DNA of 64,000 nt from Polytrichum commune. Taxonomy: Eukaryota > Streptophyta > Polytrichopsida > Polytrichales > Polytrichaceae. Made by a program: the position numbers and the translations under genes. Of the stretch, positions 22,141-34,897 are shown one piece after another (positions within the stretch are counted from its first letter, which is position 1; each line of letters opens with the position of its first letter). The notes below the pieces were generated by a model that saw only the letters and a list, made by a program, of their open reading frames with translations, did no database searches and was not told the DNA's origin. The DNA lies in assembly GCA_950295325.1 (NCBI GenBank), contig OX485806.1, forward strand, positions 17,298,001 to 17,362,000, written 5' to 3'.

Positions 22141-24025
22141 CAAAGTTGGTGGGCTTGAGCCTCACCACCAGAAAGTGTTGCCATGTTGTACTTGGGACTT
22201 AAACATTTGGGGCCATGTGTGAAGAGGTAAGTCCAACTTGCATGCTCTCAACAACTAAGATTACATCGATTGACCTCAAGTGACTTGGGACCCCATGTGA
22301 ACTGGCCCTAATTTACCGTCTCCGAAGCTAGATTTTGTGTCATGGAAACTAAAGTTGATAACAATTAGGTTGCATATTGTTTCAAGGCTTTTTTTCATGT
22401 TGGATGAGTGAGAGGTATGCTAGTATTTGAGAACGATTACAAGCATGTCCACCACCTTAATATCAAGCTCCCGTGTTGGTTATGGATTATTCACCAATAA
22501 AACTTTGAACCCTTCTAGCTTTTGCATGCATAGTTCAAATAAGCACACTTTGATGCGTTGGAATCCCCCCTTCAATTGCCAACGGAACAAATCCAAGACT
22601 TTACCAATGTAATAATAGTAGACAACCTCAATGTTTTAAGTGGTAGTTTGAGCACCACTTACTTTATGGCTATGCAGATGTAATTTGGTTTGTTTGTTTT
22701 GTTCTCCTCTTTCTATTGAACATAGTTGCCTCTTGAAAGTTGTGATGGATTAGCAAATGTCTAACAAAACATCATCAAAACCATATACCAAATCAGACCG
22801 GTTGTGTTCACTATAAAAACATGCAGTAGTTAAGAAAAGTTCAACACATAGACTAATATCTTTTTAACATATGTTTTTATGGTGTTCGTTCTTTGATCCT
22901 CACGTAACCGCACACCAATCAAACATAGGTGTCTGATTAAGGAAAGTAACCTACCAACACCCACATACCTTACTCCAATTTTAATGTAGCAGCAGGTCGG
23001 CTGTAATGAGCAAGCAATGGCACTGTTACAGAAGAATGAATGTAGGCTCATATATATATATCCATATATGTATTGTGGGCGGCATCTCGCTCTTTACACA
23101 CCACACTCAAGTAGAATTTGTGCATTGTAACTTACACATTATATGGAAGAGTGTTGATGCTGTAGCTCGATCCGAGGCAGCTATGATGAGCATCAAGTCA
23201 CAAGAAACGTAAGGTGGGCACTCGAGTTGCCCAAAGCATAAGCATACGCATAAGCAAGGTCCCCGCCTCCCGTGTGAAGTTTTGGAGCCGAATTCACATC
23301 CTTTTTTAGTGCAAATCTCACACTTCAAGCTACACGGCAAACACGCCCGAGGACGACCTATATAAGTTATCTGAGAGCACAAGCTTCTGCTAATCAAGTT
23401 AGCTGTTGAACTCTTGAGGGTGATGGATTTGGGGACACTTGCGTGACTTTGCGCTTTAACGTCCCCGTGCTGCTTTCCTAACGTTCGAGAATTTAACCCT
23501 AGCTAGGTTCATTTGTGAATTCTAAACCTTCGATGCTTTGACCTCCTTGATTACAGAGGATTGCGAAGCTATATATTCACAAAAGGGCACTCTCTCCTGT
23601 ATGTGTTTTTTTTTCACGCGAAATGGGTTAAATTCTTGCACACACTCTCAATTGCTTAGAGTGTTGGAAACAGGTGGCTCTAGCTACCATAGTCAAAAGT
23701 TTTGTACCTTCCTTCAGGTGGTGTGGTGTGTTCACCAACACACCACATTCATGAGGTGTGGGGTAGTAACGGCCGTGCAAAATTGATCGCGTAGGCATCA
23801 AAATTGTAGGCGTCAAAGGATTTAGGGTTAAGGGTTCACCGTGACTCATTTTGCAACAAAGGCTTCGAGAAAGGGATTTATCACGTACGAGTGTAACTCT
23901 CGTCTATCCAACAATGTAGCTTGATCCCCTATAAGTTCGTGGGCGATTCATCTCAACCGACTCATACTAGACTAATCCGGGGTCTTTAAAAGCTAAGTAC
24001 AGTGTCAATCCAACTAAACTCAACA
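22141..24025. other. Mostly unannotated; a MITE end and a TATA-like site
   Basis: A GGGCC-type MITE end (GGGACCCCATGTGAACTGGC, ending about 22,306) is followed by TAA and belongs to the family of 4,713-5,314. A dispersed-repeat copy is at 22,895-22,985. CCTATATAAG at about 23,357 is a good TATA box followed by a leader-like stretch, but the first ATG (about 23,421) opens only seven codons. It may be a dead promoter or part of an LTR. Confidence 0.4.
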
Positions 24026-24242
24026 CATTAATCATCCCGGACAATGTGTGCTACCATTTGGAGTTACGCAATGCTATAACTATATAACGAGAATGTAACT
24101 TTTCACCAAGCAATGTTGTTTATGTTCTATAATGTCCGAACAACCTATTGAACTTTTGTTGGTAAAAATTGTACTCCTGAATAAGACGTTATTACGTTGC
24201 ATAACTTCGAATAGTAACACACACTAATTGGGATGATCGGAG
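24026..24242. mobile_element. TA-target MITE, CATTGAT-end family
   Basis: The right end, complemented, reads CTCCGATCATCCCAATTAGT and is followed by TA. The left end reads CATTAATCATCCCGGACAAT. TTTGGAGTTACGCAATGCTA and the GTTCTATAATGTCC core (in reverse) tie it to the copies at 8,582 and 61,499. Confidence 0.65.
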
Positions 24243-25669
24243 TAGTATCCGAGATGCATAGTATGTCAAGGCCTTTTTTATGTTAAATGATTGAGAGGTA
24301 CACTTGCTCTCTTCCACTTGCTACTACTGCTTCTTCTACTACAACAACATTACCTTCCACATTGACTTGCAAGTTCCACTGTCGACAATCAAAAGCTTCT
24401 TCTTCATCATCATGTCACCATGCAATCAAAGGGCTTGGCCAAATAATGCACGAGTGTGAGCTGGAGCCGCCTGTGTAAGTGTAACTATTATTTATAAGGA
24501 GGTCGGCCGGCTTCACTACTTCAGGCGATAACTTAAACCCACCCAACCACGAGGCTTTGACAAGCCAGTAAGAAGTGTGTAGTAATTAAGTACCAGGCTT
24601 CATAATACCAGTGGTCGTCTTCAACTGGTCCTCTAGGGTGCCCACTTTTAATATTGTCAACTGCTTCATAATAATAAGGAGCCTCATTGACAATGACTCT
24701 CACTCGCACTCACCCACCTGCCCCCCCTCCCAGTACTTTGCTGCACCCAGCACATGGCCAGACAACACCCGGTACCTAGATCCCGTCAAACTTACTTTGT
24801 GTATTTAAGGTGGGAAAACAGGGGAAAAAAAAAAAAAAAAACAACAGTGTGAAAATAAGCCGATTCGGCCAGGAAAGAATGGCTTGAAACCGGTGCGATG
24901 TTCATCAAAGATGGAGTAGAGGAAACGATGAGGAATGTGAGTTGTTTCGTAGTTTTATTCACTATTAGTAATTAGTTACATTTTTGCAAAGAGGCAAGTA
25001 AGTCAAACTCTCCATGTTTGTATAATAGAGTTCCCCTGTTTTGAGCACCGGAATATCTTACTTTGCATACGAATGCACACACAACAATAACTCAATGGCA
25101 CCCAAAAGTGATCCCAAGTGGCATGAAACATGACATGTCCGGCCAATCACTGCATCATTTTTGGGTCACCACTTTTACAATTAGTCGTTTTGGGTCCACA
25201 CAAGAGTTGTTATGCTCCTAGTCTAGTGAACCAATAATGGTCGTTCATTGTTTTCCATTTTTCTATCATAATCTAGTGTTGTATTTGTCGTCTACTTTTT
25301 ATTGTAGCTAACCAGTGTTGCATATGTATGAATAAGGAAGTCGTACCCAAAACCGACACTATTTAAGGGTAAGCGCAGATGGTGCTAAACCCATTCTAGA
25401 ACCATCACTTTAGGCGTTGACTAGGCGACTGACTTGTATTGGCAGACCCCATGATGAAATGTAGAAAGTAGTCTAAGATGTAGATCGCATTTGTTATTGT
25501 TGTAGACATATGTTAGTTGCATGTACATTGTGTTATTTGTGAGAAATACGCATCTAGGGTTATTATTTGAACAAATTACTTCTCAAAGCATGTTTTCATC
25601 ATATTCTTTTAGTTTCTTGTTCCACGTACTTCATTATGCAATGTGCATGTCTTGACAACACAAACCAAA
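24243..25669. other. Stretch without recognisable gene
   Basis: Contains an A18 run near 24,824. Short serine-rich and threonine-rich frames around 24,287-24,478 are low complexity. Confidence 0.4.
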
Positions 25670-27224
25670 ATGCTCTTATATGCATTATCGTTCATGGACA
25701 TGTATTTTTGCCCATATTTACTTAAATCTTATTTTTCACAATGACCATCCCCTTGGAGATGATAGGTAGATAGAAATGTCAGCCTTGATGGAGGCAAGCA
25801 TGAATGGAGAGTCAATTTGTTCACCGGCTACTACCACCAGTGGTGGACTCTATGTAACGGGCTAGATCAAATTTAACCAATAACTTTCCGGACATGGGAT
25901 GAGAGGAGTAAGGGGGGTACTGGGGGGGGGGGGGGGGGGGCATTTTTAAGGAGGATTGTGGGGTTAGGTGTCAAGTTGTGTTTATAAAGGATGATGGCGG
26001 ATAGGATTGGATGGCGGTGGTTTGTAGTTGGAATTGCATTGTTTTGATGTGCATGAAGGGAAGTTTGAAATGGATGGCAAGGGTCTTGAGGTGGAGTTGT
26101 GGATTCCTCCTCTTTGGTTGGCAATGTGCACAATAAGTGGTCAAATTTTCCAGTTGTTAGCAACAATAACGGCCATGAGTGGGGTGTATTTGTCAATTTT
26201 CCGTTGTATGGCCAATTATGGGAAACAATTGTGGCAGTAGGTGCGTTCGATGTAATGGACTTTGATGTTGGGGTGGGATGTAGGGGTAAATGATCATGGG
26301 TTTAGAAGCCTTCAATGAGAAGAATGTATGGCTGAAATCAAGATGGACATATCCAAGGGAGTAGCTAGTGTGGGACGATTGGGTGTGGTAGGGGAAGAAT
26401 TTTCATTAATGAAACATTTCCAATGGCTCTATTGGTGGAAAAGTAGGAGTTGTCATATGTGTCTAAGGCCATTATTGTGTCTATCCGTGTGCAAGCCCTT
26501 AAGGATAGGTGGGTGCAGTGTGCAAGAACATGGGGCCATGTGTCGATGCAAGAGCCAACCGGAGGGGGGGGGGGACATAGGGAGCAAAATGGGGAGGGGA
26601 TTTTTTTGGGATAGAAGAGGTGTTTGCAACAATTTCCCATGTATTGAGCGTTGTGGAGTTGTTCCAAGAAATGCTAGAGAGGTTGTGGTCTAATGAGGTG
26701 TTATTGGTCCATTTATGAAGGGTTGGGTAGCGGGGATTGACTTCTTGGGTAGTGTGTTTATTTTTGAATAAAGGGAAGTTGTGTGTGAAGCTTTCGGATT
26801 GGGCCTTTCAAAAAAAAACATTACTATGTAGGTAGTGGGGGTAGGTGTGGTAAATGTGAATGGTGTTTCCATCGGGGGCATGAGGGGGAGAATTGGCACC
26901 GATCTTGGCAAGGGTATTGCCTTAAAGCTTTCGTGCACTGGAGTTTTGAGGACATACACTAAGCGGGGCCGAGGTTGTATTTGCTTGGGGATGTCGTGTA
27001 GAATAAATTTGTTGTGCTAGTGTTTGTGAACCATGGGGGAGTGTTTATAGTTCCTTAGGAGGTATATTGAGACAAGGTTATCAAAGAAGATGTAGGTTGT
27101 GAGATGGGGGTGCCCTCATACAACAAAAAAACAAGATGCTCTTGTATGCATTATCGTTTGTGGACAAGTATTTTTGCCCACATTTACTTAAATCTTAATT
27201 TTCACAATGACCATGCCCTTGGAG
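25670..27224. repeat. G-rich block between 90-bp direct repeats
   Basis: The repeats at about 25,670-25,760 and 27,131-27,224 both run ATGCTCTTRTATGCATTATC to TTTTCACAATGACCATSCCC. Between them lies about 1.37 kb of plus-strand G-rich, C-poor DNA with a G19 run (25,922-25,940). Several overlapping frames of 60-120 codons exist on both strands, none with a known motif. The repeats could be ends of a decayed insertion or a tandem duplication. Confidence 0.5.
25922..25940. repeat. G19 homopolymer
   Basis: Nineteen consecutive G on the plus strand, prone to length error. Confidence 0.9.
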
Positions 27225-27599
27225 TAAGTACCTTGTTGCACCCATCACATGGCCAAGCCAACCACGCATGTCATGTCAAGATGAAATTTTTTTGGGGTTT
27301 AATCTAATGTCTTTTTCGACCATTTTTTTACCCTTTCTTTCTTGTAGCTAGTATTAAATGTGTATGTCAACAATAAACTCCCACCCTTCAGTGTTGTAGT
27401 CCGAGTGAGAGTTCATGGTTGACACCCAAACACTAACCTCTCGAGCCTTAACTCGGCCACCCATGGCCCCACAGTGATATTCCAACACCCATTTCTTTAT
27501 TTAAGTAGTGCGAGGCCAACAGTATTAACAAAATACTTTGCACCTCGTATTCACTCACATAATAATTCCCTAAAACATGTAATGCCTAACCCTCACACT

Positions 27600-28560
27600 A
27601 AATCACAACACTATCCCTACACTCAATATGACTAACTAACCTAATGTCAATCCCTAACCCTTAATGCACTTCCCCTTTCGTGTGATCCTTAGCCTCAATG
27701 GTGCATGGTCATCAACCCTCCTAGGGGATCCTCAGTCTTCCCATCCGCAACCCAAATCTACGTTGTTCACCAAAATGGCATGCGCCCGTCAGTGCCCTTC
27801 ATTGCCTGTCAACGCCCGTCCCCGGTTACCCAGCCTTCGTGGCTCCTCCCAGAGGCCCTGCTCCCTGGAAGCGTACAGTTAGGCCAGCTGCGGCACTGGA
27901 CCTCTCGCCCTTCGCTTCGCTCATCCCTGGTCTTACCGCCCTTCTGCCGGAAGCCTGCCTCCAAACTCTGATACTCCAGCTACCCACCTGAATTCACCCC
28001 ACTTCGGCGTAGCATGCAAGCGTCGACTTCAAGCCAATGCTGGACTCACACCAGAGTCCGAGATTGCCGCAAGATCCTTCCTTGAGAAACCAACATTTTG
28101 ACACACACTAATCCTCCCTGCTGCCTCTATTCAGAATAGTCACCTCACATGAATTCGAATTCTCCTTCCCACTTGTGGTTATTTTTCCATTCACTCCTCA
28201 ATTCGAGACCATGTGCATCGCCCAACGGCTTACACGCTTCCCCTTCCTGTTTTCACATCTATACTCGGGTAGTAAAGCGGATATCTCTTGCTGATCCACC
28301 TTACCAACTGCACACAATCATGTTGTTGGTCCCCCATCACATTTCGGCAGTAGGACCCTAGCTGCGATCCTTAGCACCTCCCCGCCAATGTTTACTGAAA
28401 ATCATGTCCATCCTCGGCACTAGCCGCAACCGTAGTCTAAAAAACCTTCCGCCCCCCGAGAGAGCTGCCGCTCCGCTCCTCTCCATTCCCACAGTACCCG
28501 CATCCGAAAATCACTAGGGTGACCAGTTGTTAGCCCCCCAAAATGGACAGCCCCGATCCC
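27600..28560. other. GC-rich, C-biased patch of unknown nature
   Basis: The composition changes sharply from the surroundings. No rRNA or tRNA signature and no recognisable protein motif was found on either strand. Overlapping plus-strand frames (27,664-27,971 and 28,149-28,361) are short. It could be an old LTR or captured gene DNA. Confidence 0.35.
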
Positions 28561-29480
28561 AAAACAAACTATAAAACCCTGCTCCTAACTTGTAAATTCC
28601 GGCCTAAGTCTAACTAATTTCAAACCACATAACTAACCATGGAATCAACCCAACTAACTTCCACTTAACTCTAACCACACATCACTCTTTTCATCTTTTT
28701 CACTGACTTGGACATTTCCCATAGTCAAGACTCAATCAATTTGAAGAAATGAAACACGCGTGAGTAAGCACTTGAGCTTGCACTACTTATTTAAAACTTA
28801 ATTCACTCCTAACTCCAACTACACTATGTTTATCTTTTTTGTTTAGCTTGACACCTTTCCCAGGTCGATGAGTTAATGAATTTAACAGTTAAAATCACAT
28901 GTGAGTACAACATTGAGCTCACAGTGTACCAATAAAGTTACCATACCCAAAACCAATTCTATCTAATACCATCATACAATTATTATTTAATGTTTTCCAT
29001 ATGTATGGCTTGTGATACGTAGTGTTGGTTTTGGGTATGCCTACATTTTATACATTGTTCATAATATTCGGTGTCACTTGTTGTTTGTAGTCACACGGTG
29101 TTGCAGTTGTACTTTAGATGTAAGCATTTCTACCAAGGAAAACCCTTTATGTCATGAAATGTCCGAATGAGTTGCATGCATTTGGTTTGGTAATAAAAAT
29201 ACAACATTGTGTAATTACAAATGGGAAATGCCAGTCAATACTAAAAACATATGTATAGAATATGGCCATCAACATTTGCTTCTCATCTTGATTTAGTAAA
29301 ACATCACCAAAATTTGAGTACCACAATAAATGTCGTGTAGAAATTTGGCTCTCATAGTTGGATTTTTGTTTTAAAAAATTTTCACCTCTAGTTGGGGTCA
29401 TGTCAAAGTGTTTGTGGCCATTACTCAACCCAGAAAAAGATTGAGGTGAGGCACAATTTTGAATAAATAACAGAAAGAAC

Positions 29481-30000
29481 CGACCGCTACACTAAATACA
29501 AACACATAGATTGAATATCACTAACCCTATGAAAGTAAGTAACATTAAATGTAAACTCAAACACTAAATATCAACTATGGTAGTATGTGGAAGTTACATG
29601 CACGAATTTAGTGTTAGTAATGATATGAATTTTTTTTTAACAATGATAAAAGGAGAAGGGAGATGGCGGTAGGGAAGGTGGCGGTGCATTTATGTCTAAC
29701 ACTAATTATCAACAAATTAGAAATTGGTGTTGAGCAAGATAGGGTGGTAACAACACTGAATATAATCAAACACTAAATATCATATTTAATGTAGTTACGG
29801 ATGAACCTCTCGAGCTTGAGAAATAACCATTTGAAGTTGAAGACTTCAAGAAAATTACACTTCATTCTAAAGAAATCTATGGTATATACCCCAATCAATA
29901 AAGAAAAACTGAAAGTATGATCACAACATGTAACCAGTTGGACTTGGAAACACTAGGATTTTGACCAATCATACCCAAAAACCTATCCGGACACTGATTT
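29481..30000 (+). repeat. Dispersed 'GAGAAATAACC' family, copy 3, interrupted
   Basis: The first bases CGACCGCTA (29,481-29,489) are separated from GTTACGGATGAACC (29,794 on) by a 302-bp MITE plus a TA copy. The rest continues through GCTTGAGAAATAACC, CAACATGTAACCAGTTGGAC and TTTTGACCAATCATACCC to about 30,000. Confidence 0.65.
29490..29791. mobile_element. TA-target MITE inserted in a dispersed repeat
   Basis: It begins CACTAAATACAAACAC and ends with TATCATATTTAATG, flanked by TA at 29,488-29,489 and 29,792-29,793. The uninterrupted copy at 13,108 reads CGACCGCCAGTTACAGATGA across the site. This confirms both the ends and the TA duplication. The right half shares GGTGTTGAGCAAGA with 11,126-11,459. 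Confidence 0.75.
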
Positions 30001-30769
30001 TGAGAGATAGAGGTAACTAGTTTCCCTTTACTACTACCATGATACGTGTTTCCTTTTCAATCTTTCTTTTTCTTTTTCTTTTTCTTTTTGCGGCTTGGTG
30101 TTATTGCACTTGTGTTTGTCCTTGCATCTTCAACATGGTCCACACCCAAAAAGCCAAGCAAGTCCTACAGGCTTGGGCACTTGGGAATTATTGATCACCA
30201 GCTAACCATGTCTTCTTGCAATCGTTTGATTCTTGCAAGCTGGATGATCCACAATATGTATGCATGACCTCCGTTTATAAGTACCTACTTTGAGCCATTA
30301 TTGGATCTCGAAAACATTATCAAACACATCCGATTATGTGGTAATAAGTACTACTAACTTGCCAACACCTGAATCATAATTGAGGAGTTAATTGATTGAT
30401 TGCATATGCATATTATAATACACCATAGGCATATTGTATCACACTTGATCAGCTTATGGGCACAACACACCTAAAACCAATAGAATAAGCGCTGAGCATA
30501 AATTGTAGCGTTATAATGTTTAAGATTGTATACTTGTTTGTTTCACAAAATCAAGAGGATTCCAAAGCACTAAAGAACACATCATTTGGATGGTTTATGC
30601 AAAAGTTATAAGGGATTAGTGTTTCATTTGTAGGCAACCTAGAATCAACACATATATCAAATGTTTGAAGGGTGTAACATATTATTATTATTCAATGCAA
30701 CGTATTACTTGTGATGTACCTGGATTGGAAGGTTTAATGTTGGATTATGTAAGAAAGAAAGACTAATCA

Positions 30770-31481
30770 TGTTATGTTGTACTTAGCATGTGAGCAAATG
30801 GTGATTGGAGTCATACAACTCCAAAGAAAGAATTGGGTTAGACAACCCAAGAGAGAATGATGCACAATGGCTAGACAACCCGTGAAGGAATCGTGCATGG
30901 GAGTTAGACATCTCCAACTGGGAGCTAGACACCTCGTTTTGGAAGATCTTTGTGTTAGAGTTACACAAATCCAACTAGAAGATATGAATTGGAGTTAGGC
31001 AACTCCAAGCAGATGGAAGTTATTCATTGGAGCTACTCTCAATGAATAAATTTAGTTGGAATTAGACTGTGCCAACTAGAATAATGGATGAATGAATCAT
31101 CAAGTTTGAATTAGATGGTTCCAACTAGAGAATGAATGAATGCATCACGCTGGAAATATACAATTCCAACTGGTAGACTATGATTGAGCCAAAAGATAGA
31201 AGATTCATAGTAGAACCAAAAATAAGACTATGAATAGAAGACTTTTACTATATGAGACATAAAAAGTGTAAGTAGTGTTTGGACATAAAAGGGAGCTTGT
31301 GAGAGGAGAGAGAATCTTTTTTGTCTCTCCTATGGTCGGGTGGTTTGAGCTCATAGAGACCACAATATTATGATCAAGTTGTAATTTTTTTTTGTAATAT
31401 ACAAAGTTTGAGAGCTCTCAACATTGACGTCTCATGTGCATTCACACTTGTGCTATTCTCGCGTACAAAAAGAACATAACA
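30770..31481 (+). mobile_element. Candidate solo LTR
   Basis: The segment begins TGTTATGTT and ends AACATAACA, that is TG..CA within 9-bp inverted ends. Before its T-rich tract (31,386) it has a TATA-like ATAAAAAGTG and a leader with GAGAGGAGAGAG. The 5' half (30,800-31,170) carries about 11 diverged copies of the small palindrome GGAGTTAGACAACTCC at 30-45 bp spacing. The five flanking bases (AATCA and TTTCT) do not match. No primer-binding site, polypurine tract or pol coding region is adjacent, so a solo or decayed LTR is the best reading. Confidence 0.4.
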
Positions 31482-32117
31482 TTTCTCCACCTCCTTTATG
31501 GCCCGTGTGCGTCCAATATTTTGTAGAGCATTAATTCCCCAATATCGAGGAGATGAGAAAAATACGGGCTTACGCTTAGCCTGCACAAAAGCAAATCCCA
31601 TGTAAACTCCATAGTAGGTGGTAGGGGTTGATCCTTTCCACCACCTGCAGTTGGGGTGAACATCCCCGCTACCCACCCACTTTCGACCAATGATAAAGTT
31701 AAAACTTTGGAAACCAAACACTTGTATGGAATGTAAGGATATTGTTGTGGCATATCACACATTTAGGAGCTTCTCAACAAATTTCCACTACTAAAATTTG
31801 GTCATTGCACACCTCTTACCACCTGCTAGCCCATTTTTTGATTTCCCTTTAGTTTGCGCTAGCTCTCCTGAGGTGGTTGTATTTTGATTCCATTTTTGCA
31901 ATTGATTTTTCATATTGTGCCAAAAAGAAATACAACTGGCTTCCCCATGTAGTTTGATTTAGCATTTTCACACTTTTATGTCGGACCATTATATTTTCAA
32001 AAAAAGAGCATTCTAGAGATGTTGAGTAATGTTATGTGAGTTGAATAATTAATTGGGTGGTGATCAATGTTAGTTACCTACTTAATGTATGTAGACCAAC
32101 ATTATATGTTAGGGTTA
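31482..32117. other. Stretch without recognisable gene
   Basis: Minus-strand frames at 31,374-31,762 are open for 88-115 codons but show no family motif, and one overlaps the candidate LTR. Confidence 0.35.
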
Positions 32118-32357
32118 CATATTTATGATGTCTACATAGATTAATCCATGAGGGGGTTGAAAATGCATTGAACTATCATATAACTTGAAACTGATTATGT
32201 TTTTTTATTATCTAACTCTTGATGTCCACATTTGAGACTCCAAATTAGTTTAGTGAGATGTAGTTGGAATGCGTTAGCCCTCAACATGTAGGATATTGGT
32301 TTTACTTAAGCCCGTTCATCCATAATGAACGAGTATACATGGACACCACACAACCCG
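32118..32357. mobile_element. MITE with GATGTCTACATAG-type ends, copy 2
   Basis: The ends TATGATGTCTACATAGATTA and (complement) GTGGTGTCCATGTATACTCG are inverted. The interior has GACTCCAAATTAGTTTA. Same family as 19,012-19,248. Confidence 0.55.
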
Positions 32358-33009
32358 AACCATATTTAAGCAACCAAAAAATGATGCCCATGTATATACA
32401 TGATGCTACTTAGGGCATGTTCACACTAATGACAAGTGATTATGACCATTGCTTTCTAAACTCTCTCTTTGGTTGAGAAATGAGTGCACAGTCCCACCAC
32501 ATTATGCACAAGGCCACCAAAAATAAGAGTGGCCATGTCAAAAAGTTGGACGAGAAAGTGACATAGTATTGATATGGAATCCTACATGTCCACATAAGGA
32601 TTATGTTTTGTGGTCACTTAGATGTTTAGCAAGTAGTTGTTTCAATAGAATATGAAGGCAACCATGCAAGAATAAATATATTTTTGTAAGTCATGTTTTT
32701 GAAATGTCCATTTTAAAACATGTTATTTGAGTATTTTGATTTTTTTTAAATCATTGTATACACTACATCACGGTCTAAATCCACTTTTACAGTATGGCCC
32801 GTGACCAAGGCTTTTGAAAAAGGACGTGGATTTCTCTTGGTCATGGTCTTTGGACCATCGACTATGACCACGAGAACTCCTAAATCATTTTTTCCTTACA
32901 AGCCTTAGTTACATGTACGAAATAGCCCTTAAAGAGAGCTCAACATCATCTGTTGAGCAACTTGAAACCCACCAGTCATCCGAGAATGTTGAAGTAGAAA
33001 ACGTAGCAA

Positions 33010-33185
33010 ACCATTCTATAGCATGAATAAACTTCTATTTTTTTTTACCATTTAACCCTAGAATTGACATCAAACCCCTAAATCAATTTACTGGGGTTGA
33101 GTTGGAATGATATATAGGGGACTCATTTGAACTCGAGTCCCTCCATCCACGGTCAGTGAATCACTTAGACACCATGAACCCCAAG
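33010..33185. mobile_element. Partial MITE of the 19,012 family, copy 3
   Basis: The right end, complemented, reads GGTTCATGGTGTCTAAGTGA. The left end is diverged (AGCATGAATAAACTTCT). Confidence 0.35.
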
Positions 33186-34390
33186 CCATATTGAAGAAAC
33201 CGAAAAAGTGCCCGATGATGGCGATACTTAGATGAAGCTCCGCCTCATCTTTCGAGCCCACCGTTTGCTTGCTTAACCATATCCGTGTCCATAAATCATG
33301 TGAAGTATACAAGTTATCTATACTACTTGAATGTTGTCCATAAACCAACAACCCCACTTTCGAGGGTTAATATCTTGAGCCTGTCCTTTAGTGGGAGGCC
33401 GGATTGCTTTCGGAATCAATAATATGAATACACAATAATAACGCCTCCCTTCCTAGTCAAGGCTTTGATGAAGTAACCTTTACAAAAGTTGACCAAGCGC
33501 ATGTGACTCTCTCAAGCTCCTTATCCATCACCACTCCCTTCCTTTCCTTTCCTTTCCCTTCCTTTCCTTAGCAGCAGCAGCAACAGGCACCCATGCAAAA
33601 TGACATGTGAGAGTTCATTAGTTGGCAACTATAATTTAGTCCGCATGTGAACTTGTGGCCACATTGCACGTATATATGTATAAACATATATTTCCGCCTG
33701 AGCAGATTGAATGCGGGCATTGTATGTTGTTTGGATTAGTAGATGACTAAGAAATGATGTCAAGCTACTACCTATATAGGACTCGAGATTTTAGTATACC
33801 TTACTTGGAGCACATGTATGTAAAAGCAGGCATTAAGTGAATGTAATCAAAATACTTGCTAAAGAGTAATGATGCATTTAAGAGTATTTATTGTGTCATC
33901 GAGGCGTGCGTATTCCAAGGTGAATTAGTTGGGAGAAGAAACTAGAAGAATACGATGGAATCCTTAATTGTGTATACTTTGAGAGCGATGTAATCATTGC
34001 GGATGTGTCTTTTTCATAACGAACATGGTGAATAGTTGACTAATTAAATGTGTTTGCAACATGAGATGCAATCTTCATGTGAGATAAGTTTCAACCGGTT
34101 CTATCATAGGTTCTGCCAATAAAATCACACGCACAAGATTTTGGTATGCCTAAACTTTGTGCATGAGATAGTTTAACTCAACGCCTAGCTCTATGACATG
34201 GCATTGTTAAGCTTGTTATAGGGCCACGTCAAGTCCACACGTATCAAGGTTGAATTTAGCTTACCCTAAACACGTTAAGCTTGCCACTAATAGGGATCAC
34301 CTCTTACATGAGGCAATAGCACTTGTCCCATGGCCTTGCTCAGCAAATCCGTCTTGGGTTCACATATGAGCTCATGGCTATGATCGAGGT

Positions 34391-34393
<3 letters not shown>
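33186..34393. other. Stretch without recognisable gene
   Basis: Contains a CTTTC-type simple repeat near 33,538-33,570. No coding region or bounded element was seen. Confidence 0.4.

Positions 34394-34446
<53 letters not shown>
34394..34446. repeat. (CT)n microsatellite, 53 bp
   Basis: An uninterrupted CT tract, the longest dinucleotide repeat in the window. Confidence 0.95.
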
Positions 34447-34449
<3 letters not shown>

Positions 34450-34897
34450 CTTGTTTTATGCCATGTTATACTTAAGCTTATATTTTAAACCTTACACTAA
34501 TACACCTTAAAATAATTGTCATTTCAAGACAAATGACCATTATACAAAAAAATACTAAATCAACATACATGGAAAGAATTCAAGCTTACCATGTAAAGAC
34601 AGTAATGAGGTGACGGATGAATGAGATTACCTTAGTAACAGACGGTAACCAAGTATGTAACCTAAGGTAAAAATAGGGTTACGAGGACTTACCACAGGTA
34701 AGTACCCCAATATAAACCCTTAACCCTAAAATGAGCTTCTTTTTCACCATTCACGCGGGTGAGAGGGGCGGCGAGCAGTGTGTATACACGTTAGGGTAAT
34801 AGAGACACACTTAGAGTAAGGTTAACTAGGATTTACTACCAAGAGGAGGATTCCACTTGGAGTAACACAATCATGGCAAAAGAACAGGTTTGTATAC

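Noticed and set aside
27600-28560. Possible rRNA gene fragment
   Set aside because: GC-rich composition suggested it, but no conserved rRNA core sequence could be identified on either strand.
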